Source: JACPYM01 sp963699175
GTDB taxonomy: Bacteria; Acidobacteriota; Blastocatellia; RBC074
Length of the DNA: 64,000 bases
Reading direction: 5' to 3'
Assembly: GCA_963699175.1 (NCBI GenBank)
Contig: OY969418.1
Span: forward strand, 7,626,001 to 7,690,000
The notes under the pieces: model-generated
The model's input: only the letters and a program-made list of their open reading frames with translations
Databases searched by the model: none
What the model was told of the DNA's origin: nothing
Position numbers and translations under genes: made by a program
Shown here: positions 1 through 8,604 of the stretch, in pieces
How positions within the stretch are numbered: the first letter of the stretch is position 1
How the letters are laid out: every line of letters starts with the position of its first letter

Positions 1-21
1 GAACGTGAGTCTTCGTTTCAT
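1..21 (-). CDS. 5' end of a minus-strand gene cut by the window edge
   Basis: An ATG on the minus strand at position 21 is preceded by a strong Shine-Dalgarno sequence (GGAGG at about 26-30, spacing 4-5 nt). The seven visible codons read MKRRLTF, a basic start that would suit a signal peptide, but the gene leaves the window and its product cannot be known. The call rests only on the RBS and start codon. Confidence 0.5.
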
Positions 22-264
22 ATTTCCTCCTACAGACTTGGCCTGGGGCAAACGGGCAGACTAATCCCTCGAAGGTGCACTGAGTACACACTCCGTGAAC
101 TTTGCGATTGAGAGCGCTGGTGATTGGAGCCGGCTGTATAGACGCCCAATCGAGATCGTAGGTTCCCTGCGTTCCGGTGACTGAACGGCAGTGGACAACA
201 GGCTTGCAAGGTGGCTGGAAATTTTTGGCTGCTGAAGCTAGCCGAGCTTATTGGGCAGCGCGTC

Positions 265-1611
265 TCAAGGTTGCAAGGCCCGCTCCAGCACCGGATCACG
301 TCCCGCTAAATAATCCTCAATCAGCAACTCGACTTGGACGGACGGGAAGAGTGACGGCGGATCACCCGGCACGAGTTGGAAGAAGCGCGTCGAATGTACG
401 ACGTGCAGGTTTGAGTTAGGCAGAAAGAAATCTTTGACCTCGCCATACGCGTTTGGTTTGCCGCCGGTCGGCTCACCGATCAAGCTGGCACTGGTGCGCT
501 GCTGCCAATCGAAAGCGTTGAACATCCCCGATGAGATCGTCCCGCGATCAATGCCGACGTAGATTTTGCCAGCGCGATTCAGTTGCGCACGCGCACGAAT
601 TGCATTGATGAAGGGCAGCAGCAATCCGCTATTGCCGCCGGGATTCTGCCGCAGGTCTACGACCAGTTTATCCACCGTGTGTGTGTCAATGAAGTTGAGC
701 AACTCCTGCGTGAAGGTGGCCAAAGGCAAGGTCGCCATCTCCTGGCAGCGATTGTATTGAAAGTAGAGCGTGCGCGTGGGTTCGAGATATTCGTACCAAT
801 AGAAAAGGCTGGCCGGGCGGCTACGATAAAGCGGGATTGGTGCGCGCGTTAGAAATGGCGCGGTCAGCCAATTGATCGGCGCAGTGCGCGCCAATGGTTT
901 GAACTCCAACTCAAACTGCTGACCTTCCGCCGTCTCAAAGGTGAAGCGGCAGCGCTCCATATTAGCGATAAGACCAAGCGCGTGCAGAAACTCTGGCGTC
1001 GTGATGAAAGTAGGAATACGCGCCCTGACCCATTGCAGATTTTCTGCCGAGACCAGCGCCGCGACGGTCAGCCCCGCCGACTCAACGTCCGTGCCATCAA
1101 TGCGCACCACTCGCGCGCCCAGGGCGCGTACGTAGCCCAACGCTCCGCGATTGTCTCTCTCTGTTTCCGCAGCGATAGCGGTGACGTATAACCCTTCGTT
1201 GCCGCGTTGGTCTTTCAAGACTTGCAACAGAAGCGGGTAGCGGCGAAAGCCTGTCGTGCTGGCCCAATCTATGGATGTGTGAGCGTCGCCGACGCGCGCC
1301 ACCAAAGCTACCAGACGAGTGATGATGACATGATCGGGCAGAGTCGGAATTGCCGCGTCGAGTTCGGCCACGGCGCGCTCGAATTCAGCAACCGGTAGAT
1401 TGAAGAAAAGGTTGGGGTGGCGGCGCGGCAGTTCATCTGCCAGGAAGCGCAAATCGGCGCGCCAGTTTTCCGGTTGTATGGTTGGCGTTTGTGCGAGGGC
1501 TGACAGCGTGAACAGCGCGAGCCAAAGCAGGCAGGCGCAAAATTGTTTCAACAGCCAGCGTGAGGATTTTTGCTTGTCGGGACAGGTTACGGGTGTAATT
1601 GAGTGCGGCAT
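265..1611 (-). CDS. secreted S41-family (C-terminal processing) peptidase-like protein
   Basis: A 448-aa protein with a hydrophobic signal sequence (about residues 20-40, ending near SALAQ). The C-terminal half has the S41 fold pattern: VVDLRQNPGGNSG near residue 330, then GTISSGM, where the second Ser is the likely nucleophile, then EPTGGKPN, whose Lys could be the general base. The N-terminal part (LADELPRRHPNLF) resembles the helical cap of acidobacterial S41 proteins. No clear PDZ domain is seen. The start at 1611 is chosen over an upstream ATG at 1641 because GGAGGG lies directly before it. It probably acts in the periplasm or at the cell surface. The substrate is unknown. It is divergent from ndk. 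Confidence 0.75.
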   Translation of the reverse strand: MPHSITPVTCPDKQKSSRWLLKQFCACLLWLALFTLSALAQTPTIQPENWRADLRFLADELPRRHPNLFFNLPVAEFERAVAELDAAIPTLPDHVIITRLVALVARVGDAHTSIDWASTTGFRRYPLLLQVLKDQRGNEGLYVTAIAAETERDNRGALGYVRALGARVVRIDGTDVESAGLTVAALVSAENLQWVRARIPTFITTPEFLHALGLIANMERCRFTFETAEGQQFELEFKPLARTAPINWLTAPFLTRAPIPLYRSRPASLFYWYEYLEPTRTLYFQYNRCQEMATLPLATFTQELLNFIDTHTVDKLVVDLRQNPGGNSGLLLPFINAIRARAQLNRAGKIYVGIDRGTISSGMFNAFDWQQRTSASLIGEPTGGKPNAYGEVKDFFLPNSNLHVVHSTRFFQLVPGDPPSLFPSVQVELLIEDYLAGRDPVLERALQP

Positions 1612-1797
1612 ATTTCCCTCCGTTGCGAAAAACGCGGGCACGATTTGTCCTCACAATTGTCTTCTCTGTGCCCAAGAACGTGAAAAGGCCGATGGCTCGC
1701 AGGTTAAATCCTACGCGACGCAGATTTTTCAACCTTCGTGTGATGATGTTATGATGCCTCCCTGCTTCATCATCATTCAATTCTAGTGAGGAACACA

Positions 1798-2220
1798 ATG
1801 TCAGAACCAAGCATGACTTTTGCCATCATTAAACCCGATGCCGTGCGCGCGGGCAACACCGGCAACATCATTCAACGCATTACCGACAATGGCTTCAAGC
1901 TTCGCGCAATGAAGCTGATGCACCTGACCAAACCCGTCGCCGAAGGGTTCTACGCCGTGCATCGCGAGCGTCCCTTCTTCGGCGAGCTAGTGGAGTTTAT
2001 GACCAGTGGGCCGAGTGTCGTGCTGGCCTTAGAGAAAGAGAACGCGCAGGTCGCGTGGCGCGAATTGATGGGGCCGACCGATTCTACCAAGGCTCCCAAG
2101 GGCACCATCCGCGGCGATTTCGGCAAGAGTGTGCAAGAAAATGCAACGCACGGCTCAGATTCGCCGGAGAACGCGAAGCTTGAGTTGAGCTACTTTTTCA
2201 ACGCGACGGAGTTTTGTTAA
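1798..2220 (+). CDS. ndk: nucleoside diphosphate kinase
   Basis: A 140-aa protein of normal family length that transfers the gamma-phosphate of NTPs to NDPs through a phospho-histidine. The N-terminus FAIIKPDAV and the block NATHGSDS are the family signatures, with the catalytic His at residue 118; RGDFG precedes it. A GTG at 1786 is in frame, but the ATG at 1798 has GTGAGGA upstream and gives the usual N-terminus. The gene is followed by a strong hairpin (2224-2277). Cytoplasmic nucleotide metabolism. Confidence 0.97.
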   Translation: MSEPSMTFAIIKPDAVRAGNTGNIIQRITDNGFKLRAMKLMHLTKPVAEGFYAVHRERPFFGELVEFMTSGPSVVLALEKENAQVAWRELMGPTDSTKAPKGTIRGDFGKSVQENATHGSDSPENAKLELSYFFNATEFC

Positions 2221-2223
2221 AGG

Positions 2224-2277
2224 GGTGAAGGATGAGGGATGAAGGAAAAGTTCACCCTTCATCACTCATCCTTTACC
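2224..2277 (+). terminator. heptamer-periodic hairpin after ndk
   Basis: Two 22-nt arms (2224-2245 and 2256-2277) pair with two mismatches around a 10-nt loop. Each arm is made of a roughly 7-nt repeating word (GGATGAR). It lies directly after the ndk stop and probably ends or stabilises that transcript, although no U-tract follows. Similar word-repeat hairpins occur at 23104 and 47158. Confidence 0.6.
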
Positions 2278-2283
2278 ATTTTT

Positions 2284-2505
2284 ATGGCTGTGCAAATAGG
2301 TAGGCTGCTGATCATCGCGGGCGCATTTTTGATCGTGGTAGGCGCGCTTTTTTTGCTGAGCGGTAAAGTGCCGTGGCTGCGGTTGGGGCGCTTGCCGGGC
2401 GATTTCAGTTGGGGGAGCGGCTCGGTGCGCGTTTACTTTCCATTGATGACCTCGCTGCTCTTGAGCTTGCTGCTGACGCTGCTCTTCTGGTTTCTGCGCA
2501 AGTGA
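2284..2505 (+). CDS. DUF2905 small membrane protein
   Basis: A 73-aa protein with two predicted membrane helices (about residues 5-22 and 45-68) joined by the hallmark GRLPGDF segment and a short VRVYFPL strand, the pattern of the DUF2905 family. An in-frame ATG at 2239 lies inside the preceding hairpin, so the ATG at 2284 (MAVQIGR) is preferred; neither has a strong RBS. The function of the family is not known. It faces a convergent gene across a terminator hairpin. Confidence 0.75.
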   Translation: MAVQIGRLLIIAGAFLIVVGALFLLSGKVPWLRLGRLPGDFSWGSGSVRVYFPLMTSLLLSLLLTLLFWFLRK

Positions 2506-2541
2506 CTCGGCGATTGTTGCGATCATCTCCGCTAAAGGCCT

Positions 2542-2570
2542 GATGGCGCAGGAAGACCTCCTGCGCCATC
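2542..2570. terminator. bidirectional terminator hairpin
   Basis: A perfect 12-bp stem (GATGGCGCAGGA pairing with TCCTGCGCCATC) with a 5-nt loop. It lies between convergent genes ending at 2505 (plus) and 2587 (minus). There is no long U-tract, so efficiency is uncertain. Confidence 0.65.
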
Positions 2571-2586
2571 ACTCGTTTGGCATGTC

Positions 2587-3717
2587 TTACGGTATCAATT
2601 CGACTTTGACGAAGAGCGTGTAATCGCCCTGGTGGCTTTCCGGTTCCGCGTAACGGATCGCAAAAACGTCGCCGCCAAAGCTGGCCGCACCCGCCGTAGC
2701 CATTGCCCCTTCATACGTCAACAAAATGAATTGAGGACTGAAGAAGCCGACCGATCCTGTGACACTGATTCCGACAGGCCGATCCCGATCTCCTTCCGGC
2801 GCGATGGGCACTGTGATCAGTCCGTCGAGCGGCGTACCCAATCCACCAAAGCGCGCGGGGAAACCGCCGGTCATGATCGGGATAGTCGCGCTAGCAATGA
2901 GGCTGCGGGCGGCAGTACAGAAGCCAAAAAACCGGCTGAGCTGTTCCTTTGAACCGTCGAATTCCCAAAGCGTCGGCCCAATGGCAACAGCGCGCTCGCC
3001 CTCGATCAATTCACCATCAAACAAGACGCCCGGAATCCCCAAGCCAATTGGAGCGGAAGAGAGAATGTGCGGGGTCGCCGTCGGGAATCTCGTTCCGGTT
3101 CTGATCGGGCGGAAGGTCGGCCCGAAGGCGAAGGCCGAAGCCTCGCTTGTCGCGCCCGAGCGATCAACCACCAGGACATAAGGCGCTTGATAAATCTCAT
3201 CGCCTGGCCCGTCGGCTGACAGAAAGTGGTCGCGCGTCTCACGAAAGCAGGTAAAGCCGGTCAGGCTGACGCGAAAGTGCGCGCGTCGCGGTTGCGGCGG
3301 TGGCTGCGGTTGCGCAGCACTACAAGTCATGTGGAAAGCCGCGTCGGCGTGATTTGATTCCACTTCATTCGGCGTGAGCACCTGAATCGCCACCCAGCCT
3401 TCATAATGTGGCAGCAACGTCGCGTCGCCCACCGTCCAAGTTTCGTGCACCGTTTGCGTGCCCGGCTTCAGGAATTCGAGCGTTTGTACCGGGCCGGTCG
3501 CGCCATCGCTGCGGACGATGCGATAGGTCACGGTGCCGGGGCCGTTCATGGTGATGAACCCGTCGAAAGCGATGGTGACGGGACAAACGCGTGCTTGGAG
3601 GGAGGACGAGTCAGTGCGCAGGGAAACATCCGTGACGATCCCCTGAGCCAGTGCTGCGCTGGCGAAGAGCAACACTGTTGCAGCCAACATTCCGATTCGC
3701 AAGATAAAGTTTGACAT
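2587..3717 (-). CDS. secreted protein of unknown function
   Basis: A 376-aa protein with a clear signal peptide (MSNFILRIGMLAATVLLF, cleavage near SAALAQ). The start is supported by AAAGGAG. Residues 25-130 look like an Ig-like beta domain (VCPVTIAFDGFITMNGPGTV, then EGWVAIQVLTP), similar in pattern to proteins that sum the response of a mixture to a polarised stimulus. A proline-rich linker (QPQPPPQPRR) leads to a beta-rich C-terminal half with no recognised motif. Exported, envelope or extracellular; function not assigned. It is transcribed divergently from the FHA regulator at 4088. Confidence 0.7.
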   Translation of the reverse strand: MSNFILRIGMLAATVLLFASAALAQGIVTDVSLRTDSSSLQARVCPVTIAFDGFITMNGPGTVTYRIVRSDGATGPVQTLEFLKPGTQTVHETWTVGDATLLPHYEGWVAIQVLTPNEVESNHADAAFHMTCSAAQPQPPPQPRRAHFRVSLTGFTCFRETRDHFLSADGPGDEIYQAPYVLVVDRSGATSEASAFAFGPTFRPIRTGTRFPTATPHILSSAPIGLGIPGVLFDGELIEGERAVAIGPTLWEFDGSKEQLSRFFGFCTAARSLIASATIPIMTGGFPARFGGLGTPLDGLITVPIAPEGDRDRPVGISVTGSVGFFSPQFILLTYEGAMATAGAASFGGDVFAIRYAEPESHQGDYTLFVKVELIP

Positions 3718-3982
3718 AACGTTTCTCCTTTGGTTGAGCGGCTGGTTTTGCCCGGTCGCTCGTTACTGCCTTTACTGTTTCAATTGAGCAGCCGTGCTGA
3801 GGCGCGTTGCCCGAGCGACTGTTCCTGTTTGCGCTGTCACTAAGGTCAACCGATGTGCCAACCTGCGACAGGCGCAGCGCAACGCTTAGCCATTCAAGCG
3901 AACTGATTGGCGAGACTGGAAATAGAGTTTTGTCCGCAGGCGTCGAGCTGCGCTGCCGAGAGTTGGAAAGACGGCGTGACAA

Positions 3983-4028
3983 CTATCACTCTGATAGTGT
4001 GGCAGGGGCTTGGCTATCAGAGTGATAG
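3983..4028 (+). promoter_or_regulatory. paired 15-bp dyads flanking a sigma54-like promoter
   Basis: CTATCACTCTGATAG (3983-3997) and CTATCAGAGTGATAG (4014-4028) are exact reverse complements. Each is itself a 6-3-6 dyad (CTATCA-N3-TGATAG), so these are two copies of one operator, 31 bp centre to centre (about three helical turns). Between them lies TGGCAG-N5-TGGC (4000-4014), a near match to the sigma54 -24/-12 consensus TGGCAC-N5-TTGC. It sits 60 bp upstream of the start of the FHA/sigma54-activator gene. Autoregulation is an inference. Confidence 0.5.
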
Positions 4029-4087
4029 CGCAACTAGGTTCGGCAGGGAATCTATGGTAAATAGTGGCCTCACCCAAGGAGCAAACC

Positions 4088-6001
4088 ATGAATTCCGGAC
4101 TGCCTAGACTGGTTGCCATTGCTGGGCCGCTCAAGGGCGTCATCTTCCAGTTGACCGAGCGCGAGGTTACGCTTGGGCGCGAGCCTGACAATCAACTCTG
4201 CATCAGCGATCAAGCCATCTCGCGCAAACACTGCCTGCTCGAATCTGCTGGCGATCAAATCACGCTCACCGATCTCGACAGCCGTAACGGCACCTTCGTC
4301 AACGATCTGCCGATTAAACAGCGCAGCCTCGACCACGGCGACGTGATCCGGCTGGGCGATCATCACTTTCTGTTTTTGCTCCACGAGGTCGAATCGGCCC
4401 CAGCCCCAGTGCAAGTTCAACTCGAAGACAGCGGCGCGCTCACTGGCGCCACGCTGTTGCTCAAGCAAGAAGAAGCGTTCTATGGCCAGCCGGAGCGGTT
4501 GTTTGCCGATTTACCTGTGGCCGGGCGCGTGGCGCGCGACTTGAGTGCGTTGCTCAAGATCGGCACGGTGATCAATCAATTGCGCAGCGTCGCGGCCTTG
4601 CAAGAACGCCTGCTCGAATTGATTTTTGAAGTTTTCCCGGCGCAACGCGGTGCGGTATTGCTGGCCGATCAGCACTCGGATGAGTTTGCCTCCGTGTGCG
4701 GGCGCAGCCGCTCAGAACCGCAGCAAGCCGTCACGATGAGTCGCACGGTCATTGAGCGCGTGCTGCACGAAGGCGTCGCCGTCGCGAGCAACGAAGTCGC
4801 GGCGCAGCACGATTTGAGTGACGCGCCGAGCCTGCTTGCTTCGCAAGTGCACTCGCTGCTGGCCGTGCCGCTGCTGTCGGCAGGGCGCGCGCGCGGCGCG
4901 ATCTATCTGGACACGAGCGATCCGTCGGTTGAATTTGATAAAGCCCACTTGCAGTTATTGACGGCGATTGCGGGCCTCGCCGCAGTCGCTTTCGAAAATG
5001 CCCAGCACGTCGCCTGGCTCGAGGGTGAGACGCAGCGTTTGCGCGAGGAAATCAAGATCGAACACGGCATGCTGGGCGAGAGCCGCGCGATGCGCGAAGT
5101 GCACAAAGTTATCGCCAAAGCCGCGCCCAGCCATTCGACCGTCCTGATTCGCGGCGAGAGCGGCACCGGCAAGGAACTGGTCGCGCAAGCCATCCATCGC
5201 AACAGCCCACGCGCGAACCGTCCCTTCGTCGCCATCAACTGCGCCGCGCTGACTGAAACGTTGCTCGAAAGCGAACTCTTCGGTCACGAGAAAGGCGCGT
5301 TCACCGGCGCGATTGCACAAAAGAAAGGCAAGCTCGAAATAGCCGATGGCGGCACCGTCTTCCTCGACGAGTTGGGCGAACTCGCGCCCGCCATGCAGGC
5401 CAAGCTGCTGCGCGTTTTGCAGGAGCAGCAATTCGAGCGCGTCGGCGGCACTCGCCCGATCAAGGTGGACATTCGCCTACTCGCCGCCACCAATCGCGAT
5501 CTGGAAGCAGCCATCAAACAGGGCGGCTTTCGCCAGGATTTGTACTATCGTCTCAACGTCGTCGCGCTCACGCTGCCACCGCTGCGCGAACGGCGCGAAG
5601 ATATTCCGCTGCTCGCCAGCTACTTCGCGGCCAAATATGCCGCGCAATGCAAACGCACGCTGCGCGGTTTGTCGCCTGAAGCGCGTGCCGCGCTTAGCGG
5701 CTACGATTGGCCGGGCAACGTGCGCGAATTGGAAAATGCCATCGAGTGCGCCGTCGTATTGGGCGCGAGCGAATTGATCCTGCTCGAAGATTTGCCTGAG
5801 CCGTTGTTGGAGCGGGCCACGCCCGCCAGCGCCGAAGTAACCTACTTCGAGACATTGAAAGAGACGAAGAAGCGGCTGGTGACGCAGGCCCTGGAACACG
5901 CGCAAGGCAATCACAGCGAAGCTGCCCGCTTGCCCGGCATGCACCCGAACAATCTGCACCGCTTGCTGCGCAATCTGGATATGAAGAGCGACAAGAAATG
6001 A
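4088..6001 (+). CDS. FHA-GAF sigma54-dependent transcriptional activator
   Basis: A 637-aa protein. Residues 7-100 form an FHA phosphothreonine-binding domain (GREPDNQLCI, SRKHC, DLDSRNGTFVND). Residues about 150-320 form a GAF sensor. Residues about 327-560 are the AAA+ core, with Walker A GESGTGKE, an intact GAFTGA loop (near residue 403) that contacts sigma54, Walker B GGTVFLDE and an R-finger region. Residues about 595-635 are a Fis-type HTH. The start at 4088 has AAGGAG six nt upstream; an in-frame ATG at 4064 lacks an RBS. Its stop overlaps the kinase start (ATGA), so the two are translationally coupled. The kinase could phosphorylate a partner read by the FHA domain. Target promoters are unknown; one candidate lies just upstream. 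Confidence 0.93.
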   Translation: MNSGLPRLVAIAGPLKGVIFQLTEREVTLGREPDNQLCISDQAISRKHCLLESAGDQITLTDLDSRNGTFVNDLPIKQRSLDHGDVIRLGDHHFLFLLHEVESAPAPVQVQLEDSGALTGATLLLKQEEAFYGQPERLFADLPVAGRVARDLSALLKIGTVINQLRSVAALQERLLELIFEVFPAQRGAVLLADQHSDEFASVCGRSRSEPQQAVTMSRTVIERVLHEGVAVASNEVAAQHDLSDAPSLLASQVHSLLAVPLLSAGRARGAIYLDTSDPSVEFDKAHLQLLTAIAGLAAVAFENAQHVAWLEGETQRLREEIKIEHGMLGESRAMREVHKVIAKAAPSHSTVLIRGESGTGKELVAQAIHRNSPRANRPFVAINCAALTETLLESELFGHEKGAFTGAIAQKKGKLEIADGGTVFLDELGELAPAMQAKLLRVLQEQQFERVGGTRPIKVDIRLLAATNRDLEAAIKQGGFRQDLYYRLNVVALTLPPLRERREDIPLLASYFAAKYAAQCKRTLRGLSPEARAALSGYDWPGNVRELENAIECAVVLGASELILLEDLPEPLLERATPASAEVTYFETLKETKKRLVTQALEHAQGNHSEAARLPGMHPNNLHRLLRNLDMKSDKK

Positions 6002-8604
6002 AGCACTGCCCGCAATGCCAGCAAGCTTACTCTGACGATCTGCGCCAATGCCCGGCTGATGGCGCGTGGTTGTCGCTGCCCGATCCATATCATTTGGTCG
6101 GAAAGATCATGGCCGACAAATACCGCCTGGACGCGTTGGTTGGTGTCGGCGGGATGGGCGCAGTCTATCGCGCGTATCACCTGGGCATCGAACGTCCGGT
6201 GGCCGTCAAAATTCTGCAACCCAACATTGCGCTCGATGGCGAGCGGTGGCTGGCGCTGTTTGAGCGCGAAGCAAAGCTGGCCGGGCGGCTCGTTCACGAA
6301 AATATCGCCAATGTGATGGATGCCGGGCGCACGGCAGACGGCATTGCTTACCTGGTGATGGAGTGGTTGGATGGGCGCACCTTGCAAGAAGAGTTGAGCG
6401 CGCACGGCCAGTTCGATTTCAAACGCACGGCGGAACTACTCAAACAAATCTGCGCCGCGCTGGCCGCTGCCCACGCCGAACGCATCGTTCACCGCGATCT
6501 CAAACCCGCCAACGTGATGCTGCTGCGCCGCGCCGATGGCAGCGAGCAAGTCAAAGTGCTCGACTTCGGCATTGCCAAACTGGCCGAGACGGCGACGGCA
6601 GTCTCAGCGCCGCTGGGCACGCCGCATTACGCCAGCCCCGAACAGTTCCAAGCGGGCGGCCAGATTGACCAGCGCGCCGACATCTATTCGCTCGGGGTGT
6701 TGCTGTATCAGATGCTCAGCGGCGAATTGCCTTTTCAGGCCACCTCCGTGCACGAATTGATTCGCCTGCAAATAACCGCGCTGCCGCCGCCGTTGCGCAA
6801 GCTGCGCCCGGAAACGCCGCTGGTGTTGGAACAGTTTATCAACCGCTTGTTGGCAAAAGACCCGCAGCAACGCCCGCAACAGGTGCTAGAAGTTCCAGCT
6901 TTATTCGAGCGGGCCTTGCCAGCTTGCGCGCCGCCGCTGGACACCTTGGGCTTTGACGATATGTTTGTCACGCAAGCGCCCGCCGTCACCTCAACGTCGG
7001 CTCCTACGGCGGAGACCGGTGACAATCAGCCGGTTACGGCTGAGCAGACACTTGCCCAAACGGAGACTGTGATTGGCGACACACGAATCGAATCCGTCGC
7101 AGCGCACGGCGTGTTCGCAGTACAACATTCAAACAAGCGCCGAGCCATTGCCGTTGTTATGCTGAGCGTGGCGGCTGCTCTTTCACTGTACCTGTGGCAA
7201 ACGCGGCGCACGGCTAAAACTGCTGAGAGCGCCGCCACGAAAAAACTCGCCGTCTTGCCCTTCAAGCCGCTGGTGCCGGGCCAGACCGATGAAGTGTTGA
7301 GTCTGGGTATGACTGATGCGCTGATCACCAAGCTCAGCAACCTGCGGCAAATCGCCGTGTGCCCGACGAGTGCGGTGCTCAAATATGCGGATGGCAAAGC
7401 CGATCCGACCACCGTGGGGCAGGAATTGGAAGTCGAGATGTTGCTCGATGGCCGCGTGCAGCGGGTGGACGACCGCATCCGCGTGACGGTGCAACTGCTT
7501 AACGCGCGCGATGGCACGGCGCAATGGGCCGCTACCTTCGACCAACGTTTCACCGATATCTTCAAACTTCAGGACGCTATCTCTGAACAAGCTGCGACGG
7601 CCTTGCTGGCGCAATTGACCGGCGAAGAGCGGCAGCGCTTGAACAAACACGTCACCGAAAACACAGAGGCGTACCAGCTCTATCTCAAAGGGCGTTTGTA
7701 CTGGGAGCAGCGCACGCAGGAAGGTTTCAAGCAAGGGCTTGATTATCTGCGTCAGGCGCTCGAAAAGGACGCGCAATTCGCGCTGGCTCACGCCGGTCTG
7801 GGCAGTTCGTATGCGCTGTTGGCGATGTACGGCTTTCTGCCTCCGCGCGAGGCGATGCCACGAGCTGAGACGGCAGCGCAACGCGCGCTGCAGTTAGACG
7901 AGTCGCTGGTCGAAGCGCATGTCGCGTTGGCGCTGGTGCGCGCATACTACGAATGGAACTTGCCCGCGGCTGAACGCGAGTTGCGGCGCGCTTTTGAATT
8001 GAACCCGAATCAGCCAGGCGCGCACCATCTTTACGCGCTGCTGTTGGCGGCGCAGAGGCGTTTTGCCGAAGCGCAGGACGAAATACAACGCGCCCAACGG
8101 CTCGACCCGCGCTCGCTCAACATTGCGACGGCCCACAGTTGGTTGCATTATGTGCAGCGGGATTATGAGCAAGCGCGCGCGCGGGCCGAAGAGGTGTTGG
8201 CGCAAAATCCGAATTTCTTTTCGGCGCTACAGCATTTGGGACAGGCGTACGAACGCACAGGCCAGTATCGTGATGCTATTTCGCTCTTCCAGAAAGCGCG
8301 CACATTGTCCGGCAACAGCACCTTTGCCGTGGCGCGGCTTGGTCACGTTTATGCGCGCAATGGAGAGCGCAAGCAAGCGTTGAAGTTACTCGCCGAATTG
8401 AAAGCCAGCCCGAATCGCGCTTTCGGCGTGGCTTGGGTCTACCTGGGGTTGGGCGAACGCGAACAGGCGTTGGAATGGTTGGAGCGGGCCGCCGCTGACC
8501 GTGAAAGCGAGTTGATTTATCTCAAAGTTGATCCTATTTATGATGAGGTGTGCGACGATGCGCGCTTGCAGGCTTTACTGCAACGCATCGGTCTGGCGCA
8601 ATGA
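5998..8604 (+). CDS. membrane Ser/Thr protein kinase with zinc ribbon, TolB/FlgO-like and TPR domains
   Basis: An 868-aa protein. Residues 1-25 carry a zinc-ribbon-like CPQC...CPADG motif. Residues about 40-300 are a Hanks-type kinase: Gly loop VGVGGMGAVY, VAVK lysine, HRDLKPAN catalytic loop (about residue 165), DFGIAKL, and GTPHYASPEQ. All key residues are present, so it should be active. A single membrane helix lies at about 382-400. Residues about 415-545 match the TolB/FlgO-like module (LAVLPF...LSLGMTDALITKL). The rest is TPR repeats. The kinase would face the cytosol and the TPR sensor the periplasm. It overlaps by 4 nt with the FHA activator before it and with the ABC ATPase after it. 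The C-terminal module is paralogous to that of the regulator at 13802. Confidence 0.93.
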   Translation: MKHCPQCQQAYSDDLRQCPADGAWLSLPDPYHLVGKIMADKYRLDALVGVGGMGAVYRAYHLGIERPVAVKILQPNIALDGERWLALFEREAKLAGRLVHENIANVMDAGRTADGIAYLVMEWLDGRTLQEELSAHGQFDFKRTAELLKQICAALAAAHAERIVHRDLKPANVMLLRRADGSEQVKVLDFGIAKLAETATAVSAPLGTPHYASPEQFQAGGQIDQRADIYSLGVLLYQMLSGELPFQATSVHELIRLQITALPPPLRKLRPETPLVLEQFINRLLAKDPQQRPQQVLEVPALFERALPACAPPLDTLGFDDMFVTQAPAVTSTSAPTAETGDNQPVTAEQTLAQTETVIGDTRIESVAAHGVFAVQHSNKRRAIAVVMLSVAAALSLYLWQTRRTAKTAESAATKKLAVLPFKPLVPGQTDEVLSLGMTDALITKLSNLRQIAVCPTSAVLKYADGKADPTTVGQELEVEMLLDGRVQRVDDRIRVTVQLLNARDGTAQWAATFDQRFTDIFKLQDAISEQAATALLAQLTGEERQRLNKHVTENTEAYQLYLKGRLYWEQRTQEGFKQGLDYLRQALEKDAQFALAHAGLGSSYALLAMYGFLPPREAMPRAETAAQRALQLDESLVEAHVALALVRAYYEWNLPAAERELRRAFELNPNQPGAHHLYALLLAAQRRFAEAQDEIQRAQRLDPRSLNIATAHSWLHYVQRDYEQARARAEEVLAQNPNFFSALQHLGQAYERTGQYRDAISLFQKARTLSGNSTFAVARLGHVYARNGERKQALKLLAELKASPNRAFGVAWVYLGLGEREQALEWLERAAADRESELIYLKVDPIYDEVCDDARLQALLQRIGLAQ

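Noticed and set aside
1741..1775. TGATGATG/CATCATCA inverted repeat upstream of ndk
   Set aside because: Only 8 bp with a 19-nt loop and made of a simple trinucleotide, so likely chance.
8550..8600. N-terminal extension of the ABC ATPase frame
   Set aside because: It lies wholly within the kinase coding sequence and does not resemble the ATPase family; the ATG at 8601 or 8643 is more likely.
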